Part shown: positions 55,321 through 59,061 of the stretch, one piece after another
Layout of the letters: each line of letters begins with the position of its first letter
How positions within the stretch are numbered: the stretch's first letter is position 1
Source of the DNA: Streptomyces griseoaurantiacus
GTDB taxonomy: Bacteria > Actinomycetota > Actinomycetes > Streptomycetales > Streptomycetaceae
Length of the DNA stretch: 59,061 nt
Assembly: GCA_014656015.1 (NCBI GenBank)
Contig: BNBP01000042.1
Coordinates: 1 to 59,061 of the forward strand
Direction: 5' to 3'
Translations under genes and position numbers: made by a program
Notes under the pieces: model-generated
Database searches by the model: none
What the model saw: only the letters and a program-made list of their open reading frames with translations
What the model was told of the DNA's origin: nothing

Positions 55321-55659
55321 TCACGCCGCGGGCTCCGTCGTCCGCAGCTCCTCCAGCAGTCGCTGCTGTCCCGCGAGCAGGACGGAGAGGATCCGCCGGG
55401 CGGCGGCCAGCAGGTCGGCCACGTCACCGCCGGCCAGTTCGTAGACGACGGTGGAGCCGGAGCGGGTCGCGGTGACGATGCCGGAGCGGCGCAGCACCGC
55501 GAGCTGCTGCGAGAGGCTGGAGGGCTCCACCTCTATGTCGGCCAGCAGTTCACGCACCGGCCTGGGGCCGTCCTGCAGGAGTTCCAGGACCCGGATGCGC
55601 ACCGGGTGGCCGAGCATGCGGAAGAACTCGGCCTTCGCCTCGTACAGCGGAACCGGCAT
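55321..55659 (-). CDS. ArsR-family regulator (second)
   Basis: A 112-residue paralogue of the regulator at 54680, with the same layout (FRMLGHPVRIRVLELL and SSLSQQLAVLRRSGIVTATRSGST). The two share about half of their residues by eye, suggesting a duplicated pair facing each other. The ATG at 55659 has GGAAGG 8 bases upstream. A palindrome at 55755-55770 is its likely own operator. It is followed by the DUF6126-like gene. Confidence 0.92.
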   Translation of the reverse strand: MPVPLYEAKAEFFRMLGHPVRIRVLELLQDGPRPVRELLADIEVEPSSLSQQLAVLRRSGIVTATRSGSTVVYELAGGDVADLLAAARRILSVLLAGQQRLLEELRTTEPAA

Positions 55660-55754
55660 CCCACTCACCTTCCGTGCGCCCGGGTGTGTCCACTGCGGCG
55701 TTCCGGCGACGGGGCCGCGCGCGACCGGGACAACGGCCGAGGCAATTGGTCAAT

Positions 55755-55770
55755 TGAAGAACTCTTCAAG
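55755..55770. promoter_or_regulatory. Candidate ArsR operator
   Basis: TTGAAGA and TCTTCAA form a perfect 7-bp inverted repeat around AC, about 95 bp upstream of the second ArsR start and 64 bp upstream of the TetR start. A CAATTG-GT-CAATTG pair adjoins it (55744-55757). Confidence 0.5.
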
Positions 55771-55796
55771 TCTAGCCCGCACCGGCCTCCCCCTTC

Positions 55797-55842
55797 TGGA
55801 CGGGTGGCTGAACGACCGTTTAGGATGCTGTACATGCGTTCA
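55797..55842 (+). promoter_or_regulatory. Promoter of the TetR gene, probably leaderless
   Basis: TGGACG (55797-55802), an 18-bp spacer and TAGGAT (55821-55826) place the start site at or next to the ATG at 55834. TGAACG (55809-55814) and CGTTCA (55837-55842) form an inverted pair that spans the -10 and start, a plausible self-operator. Confidence 0.45.
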
Positions 55843-56484
55843 GTCGCCGAGGGAGACCGGACCGCGCGGGCCGTCATTCGGGACGAGGCCCTGCGGTTGT
55901 TCGCCGTGCGGGGGCCCGAAGGGGTCACCGTGCGGCAGATCGCCGAGGCCGCGGGGGTGTCGGCGGCGCTCGTCGTGCACCACTTCGGGTCGAAGGACGG
56001 GCTGCGGCAGGAGGTCGACCAGTACGTCCTCGACGTGTTCGAGGGGATGCTGGGCGAACTCGCCGGGGAGGACGGGGCCCGGCTGGTCGAGCCCGGGGCC
56101 TCCTCGGGACTGCTGAGCGAGGTGTTCGGGCGGTATCTGCCCGAGGGATCGCCCCTGCCCGGCTATCTGCGGCGGCTGCTGCTCGGCGACTCCGAGGCCG
56201 GGCGCAAGGTGTTCCAGCGGTTGTTCGAGCTGAGCCGGGGCGCCCTGGACGGGCTGGTGGCCGGTGGGGTCGCCGTGGCCGGGCGGGACGCGGAGGTGCG
56301 GGCGGCCTTCCTGCTCGCCAACGACCTCGCCGTCTTCCTGCTGCGGGACCGGATCGCGGAGACGCTCGGGGTCGATCCCCTGTCCGGGGACGGGATGGCC
56401 CGCTGGGGGGCCGAGATGCTCAGTGTGTACGCGGGTGGGCTGCGGGCCTCGCCCCCGGAGGGGCCGGCGGCCGGTCCGTCCTAG
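55834..56484 (+). CDS. TetR-family transcriptional regulator
   Basis: A 216-residue regulator. The helix-turn-helix (about residues 10-58) includes ARAVIRDEALRLFAVRGPEG and VTVRQIAEAAGVSAALVVHHF. The C-terminal domain has ligand-binding helices of unknown specificity. The ATG at 55834 lacks a ribosome site but lies next to the predicted transcription start, so leaderless translation is likely. It is immediately upstream of an ABC exporter pair on the same strand and is probably its repressor. Confidence 0.9.
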   Translation: MRSVAEGDRTARAVIRDEALRLFAVRGPEGVTVRQIAEAAGVSAALVVHHFGSKDGLRQEVDQYVLDVFEGMLGELAGEDGARLVEPGASSGLLSEVFGRYLPEGSPLPGYLRRLLLGDSEAGRKVFQRLFELSRGALDGLVAGGVAVAGRDAEVRAAFLLANDLAVFLLRDRIAETLGVDPLSGDGMARWGAEMLSVYAGGLRASPPEGPAAGPS

Positions 56485-56628
56485 TACCGGTCCCCCGGTC
56501 CCTATCCCGGCCCTCGGTCCCGACCTCGGTCCTGGCCCTCGGTCCCGGCCCCGGTTCCGGTCCCCTGCCCCCGGCCCCCGGCCTTCCGCCCCGTCCCGGT
56601 TCTCGTCCGCTCGTCCTGAGAGGTGCGT

Positions 56629-57285
56629 ATGCCTGTCGACTCCGAACCCCTGCTGCGGGCGCGGGAGGTGCACAAGTCGTACGGGAAGCGGTCCGTGCTG
56701 CGCGGGGCCGAGCTCACCGTCGCGCCGGGCGAGCTGGTCGGCGTCGTCGGGGAGAACGGGGCCGGGAAGTCGACCCTGCTGAAGATCCTCGCGGGGACCC
56801 TCGCGCCCGACCGCGGGGAGGTGTCCCTGGCCGGGGCGCTCGGGTACTGCCCGCAGGAGCCCGTGCTCAATGCCGCGCTGACCGTCGAGCAGCACCTGCG
56901 CTACTTCGCCGCCGCCCACCGGCTGCCCGACCTGGGCCGGGGCCGGGAGCTGCTGTCTCTCCTCGGGTACGAGCGGTACGCCGACACCGCCGCCGGGGAG
57001 CTGTCCGGCGGGACGCGGCAGAAGCTCAACCTCACGCTCGCGCTGTTGCACGATCCCGGGCTGCTGCTCCTCGACGAGCCCTACCAGGGCTTCGACTGGG
57101 AGACCTATCTGCGGTTCTGGGATCTCGTCGAGGAACTGCGGGGGCGGGGGAAGGCCGTCGTCGTCATCACCCATCTCGTGTTCGAGCAGGACCGGTTCGA
57201 TGTGCTGGCCGATCTCGTGGACGGGCGGCTCTCGCCGCGCGAGGCGGCGCCGGCGGAGGGCGGGGAGCGGCATGTCCGTGTCTGA
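56629..57285 (+). CDS. ABC transporter ATP-binding protein
   Basis: A 218-residue ATPase. Walker A VGENGAGKSTLLKIL (about residues 40-54), signature ELSGGTRQKLNLTLAL (about 124-139) and Walker B GLLLLDEPYQGFDW (about 144-157) are intact. The ATG at 56629 has GAGAGG upstream. The 145 bp before it are a CCGGTCCC-type simple repeat without coding content. It overlaps the permease gene by 14 bases. Confidence 0.94.
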   Translation: MPVDSEPLLRAREVHKSYGKRSVLRGAELTVAPGELVGVVGENGAGKSTLLKILAGTLAPDRGEVSLAGALGYCPQEPVLNAALTVEQHLRYFAAAHRLPDLGRGRELLSLLGYERYADTAAGELSGGTRQKLNLTLALLHDPGLLLLDEPYQGFDWETYLRFWDLVEELRGRGKAVVVITHLVFEQDRFDVLADLVDGRLSPREAAPAEGGERHVRV

Positions 57286-58252
57286 AGGGGCCGATGTGTC
57301 CGACGTGTCCGGGGGGAGCGGGGGGCGGCCGGCGTTCGGGCAGTTCCCCACGGCCCTGCGGTTCTCCGTGCGGGACCAGACGCGGAATCGGCTCGCCGGG
57401 CTGCTGCTCGCCGTGTTCGTGCCGGTCTGGTACCTGCTCATGGACATGCTCGCCTCGGGCGAGACACTGGAGTTCCGGCTGTACTCCACCGGTGAGGTGC
57501 TGCACGTCGAGGGCGGCCGCCTCACCCTCATCTCGGCGGGGCTCAACTCCGTGACGATGATCGCGGGGTTCGTCGTCTTCGACGCCGTCCGCAAGGCGGT
57601 CGCCTTCGACCGGCGGCTGGTGTTCGCCGGGTTCCGGCAGTCCACGCTCATCGGGGCCAAGACGCTGGCCGTGGCGGTGGTCGCCACCTCGATCGCCCTC
57701 TACACCGCGCTCGCGATGCTGCTGTTCTGGCGGCCGTCGGTGGGCGGGTGGTGTGCCGTGCTGGGCGGGTTCACCGTCATCGCGCTCACCTACGGGGCCC
57801 TGGGGCTGCTGCTCGGGGTGCTGGTCAAGCGGGACCTGGAGGGGTTCTTCCTCATCATCATGGGCGCCCTCATGGACACCTTCCTGCAGAACCCGCTGGG
57901 CAATCCGCTCGCCAACAAGCCCGTCCTCCAGTGGTTCCCCTCCTTCGGACCCATGCAGTTCGCGGTCGGCGGCAGCTTCGGGGACACCGCCCTGTGGGGG
58001 CATCTGGGGCTCGGGCTGGTCTGGGCGGGCGCCTTCACGGTGGTGGGGCTGGTCATCTTCCGGGTGCGGACGCGGGAGCGGGTCCGGCCGGCGGCCCCCG
58101 CTCCTGTCCCCGGCACCGTCCCCACCCCCGGCTCGGCCGCCGCTGCCTCCGCCCCCACCCCCGGCGCCGCCGCCTCCGCCGCCGCCTCCGCCTCCGGCTC
58201 CGGCTCCGGCGATTCCTCTTCCGTCCCCTCCCGTCCTGCCAAGGAAAGGTGA
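57272..58252 (+). CDS. ABC transporter permease
   Basis: A 326-residue membrane protein, partner of the preceding ATPase. Six hydrophobic segments are visible (for example RLAGLLLAVFVPVWYLLMDM near residues 44-63 and LTYGALGLLLGVLV in the middle). The C-terminal 50 residues are an Ala/Pro/Ser-rich tail with (AS)n and (GS)n repeats. The ATG at 57272 has GGGGAG upstream. The substrate is unknown; drug or lipid export under the TetR gene is a reasonable guess. Confidence 0.88.
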   Translation: MSVSEGADVSDVSGGSGGRPAFGQFPTALRFSVRDQTRNRLAGLLLAVFVPVWYLLMDMLASGETLEFRLYSTGEVLHVEGGRLTLISAGLNSVTMIAGFVVFDAVRKAVAFDRRLVFAGFRQSTLIGAKTLAVAVVATSIALYTALAMLLFWRPSVGGWCAVLGGFTVIALTYGALGLLLGVLVKRDLEGFFLIIMGALMDTFLQNPLGNPLANKPVLQWFPSFGPMQFAVGGSFGDTALWGHLGLGLVWAGAFTVVGLVIFRVRTRERVRPAAPAPVPGTVPTPGSAAAASAPTPGAAASAAASASGSGSGDSSSVPSRPAKER

Positions 58253-58254
58253 CC

Positions 58255-58737
58255 ATGTCGCACGAGGACAACCCGCGTCGGCCGCAGCCCCCCACCGGAT
58301 GGCGGCGGGTGGCGTTCCGTCTGCCCATCCGGCTGTACCGGGCGGGGCTCGGGCCGCTGCTCGGGAAGCGGTTCCTGCTGCTGCACCACGTGGGGCGCAC
58401 GTCCGGGCTCGCCCGGCAGGTGGTGCTCGAAGTCGTGTCCTACGACGGGGAGAAGGACGTCTGGACCGTCGCCTCGGGATTCGGGCCGAAGTCCGACTGG
58501 TACCGGAACGTGCGGAAGCGGCCGGACGTGGCCATCCAGTTCGGGAGGCGGCGGGTCGCCGTCACCGCGCACTTCCTGTCCGCCGCCGAGGGCGGGGACG
58601 TCATGGTCGACTACGCCCGCCGGCATCCGCGGGCGGCCCGCCGGCTGGCCCAGCTCATGGGGTTCCCCACGGACGGCAGCGAGGCCGCCTACCGGAAGAT
58701 CGGTGAGGCGACCCCGTTCGTGCGGCTCGTGTCCTGA
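58255..58737 (+). CDS. Deazaflavin-dependent nitroreductase-family protein
   Basis: A 160-residue protein of the F420-binding split-barrel family related to mycobacterial Ddn. LLLHHVGRTSGLARQVVLEV (about residues 41-60) and VASGFGPKSDWYRNVRKRPD (about 74-93) are the diagnostic blocks for binding F420. It starts 2 bases after the permease stop, with AAGGAAAGG upstream, so it belongs to the same transcript. Confidence 0.93.
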   Translation: MSHEDNPRRPQPPTGWRRVAFRLPIRLYRAGLGPLLGKRFLLLHHVGRTSGLARQVVLEVVSYDGEKDVWTVASGFGPKSDWYRNVRKRPDVAIQFGRRRVAVTAHFLSAAEGGDVMVDYARRHPRAARRLAQLMGFPTDGSEAAYRKIGEATPFVRLVS

Positions 58738-58759
58738 ACGCCGGCCGAACGAACCGCTG

Positions 58760-58934
58760 GGGCGTGTTTCGAAAGTAGCGCCGTCCGCACGAAGGGCGGG
58801 TCCGGCGGCGTCTGGTGCGTGCGATCGCAAGGCGGAGGGCCGCCCCGATACTGGATGTATCGGGGTGATCCCGACAACGCGGCGAGCGGGCGTGCCAGAC
58901 GCCGCCGGACAGGCGGGACTTTCGGAACACGCCC
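58760..58934. mobile_element. MITE-like 175-bp inverted-repeat element
   Basis: The ends are 17-bp inverted repeats GGGCGTGTTTCGAAAGT (58760-58776) and ACTTTCGGAACACGCCC (58918-58934) with one mismatch. A second inner pair, 58800-58819 and 58891-58910 (GTCCGGCGGCGTCTGG core), extends the fold-back. It encodes no protein. The layout suggests a non-autonomous transposable element. Confidence 0.65.
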
Positions 58935-58993
58935 TAGCTGTTCTGTCCACGGAGGTTGGTGACAGGTTTCACGGTGGGTGATCTTGAATGAGT

Positions 58994-59049
58994 GAGGGCC
59001 TTCCGGGTTCGGTGTGGATTGCGACGTCAACACCGAGCGGAAGGCCCTC
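58994..59049 (+). promoter_or_regulatory. Hairpin masking the transposase ribosome-binding site
   Basis: GAGGGCCTTCC (58994-59004) is fully complementary to GGAAGGCCCTC (59039-59049). The right arm contains the GGAAGG ribosome site and touches the ATG at 59050. Transcripts entering from outside would fold and hide the site. Confidence 0.6.
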
Positions 59050-59061
59050 ATGCCCCACCGT
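59050..59061 (+). CDS. Start of an IS481-like transposase gene (partial)
   Basis: Only ATG CCC CAC CGT (MPHR) lies in the window. A start of this kind with GGAAGG upstream fits Streptomyces IS481-family transposases, which I recall beginning MPHRNAPL. The identification rests on four residues and the context, so it is tentative. Confidence 0.45.

Overview
The window is a stretch of very high-G+C actinobacterial chromosome, almost certainly Streptomyces. Third codon positions are strongly G/C biased, several genes start with GTG or TTG, and the gene families are typical of the genus (CBM2-FnIII-GH18 chitinase, NucS, a DUF2550 gene beside the ATP synthase operon, a BldG-like STAS protein, an XRE/DUF397-type pair). 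From about 1 to 40 kb the gene order is the conserved Streptomyces core block that, as I recall it, corresponds to roughly SCO5390 down to SCO5353 in S. coelicolor.

Layout: (1) 1-7.5 kb: end of an ABC transporter, a zinc-ribbon protein, a flavin-dependent oxidoreductase, an SCO5389-like protein, the mismatch endonuclease NucS, a large STAND-like NTPase and a STAS protein. (2) 7.8-13.8 kb: 3-hydroxyacyl-CoA dehydrogenase, TetR regulator, cobalamin adenosyltransferase, snapalysin-like protease, chitinase ChiC with a DasR-type promoter, and a DUF2550 protein. (3) 13.9-21.7 kb: the complete F1Fo ATP synthase operon atpIBEFHAGDC on the minus strand. (4) 22-32 kb: WecA-like glycosyl-phosphate transferase, serine hydroxymethyltransferase, a low-molecular-weight phosphatase homologue lacking its catalytic cysteine, threonylcarbamoyl-AMP synthase, prmC, prfA, rpmE, an LCP ligase and rho. 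(5) 32.7-39.9 kb: thrB, thrC, hom, lysA, an ArgS-derived protein and a single-domain response regulator, that is, aspartate-family amino-acid synthesis.

At 40.1 kb a tRNA-Arg(CCG) marks the border of an accessory island. Next to the tRNA 3' end lie an anchored hypothetical protein, a tyrosine integrase pointing at the tRNA, and an excisionase cut by a complete IS3-type element. A degraded stretch follows with a duplicated ~0.2-kb segment and a few small genes. Then come a large TerD-domain protein and a DUF262/HNH nuclease-like gene in tandem on one strand. This pair, beside an integrase at a tRNA hot spot, is the best candidate for an undescribed (possibly defensive) system. No second attachment site was found in the window.

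From 50.8 kb onward are an anti-sigma-type ATPase diverging from an XRE regulator with its DUF397-like partner, a SulP anion transporter with two ArsR regulators nearby, a small membrane protein, a TetR regulator followed by an ABC transporter pair, and a deazaflavin-dependent nitroreductase-family protein. The window closes with a 175-bp MITE-like inverted-repeat element and the first codons of what looks like an IS481-type transposase, whose ribosome-binding site lies in a hairpin.
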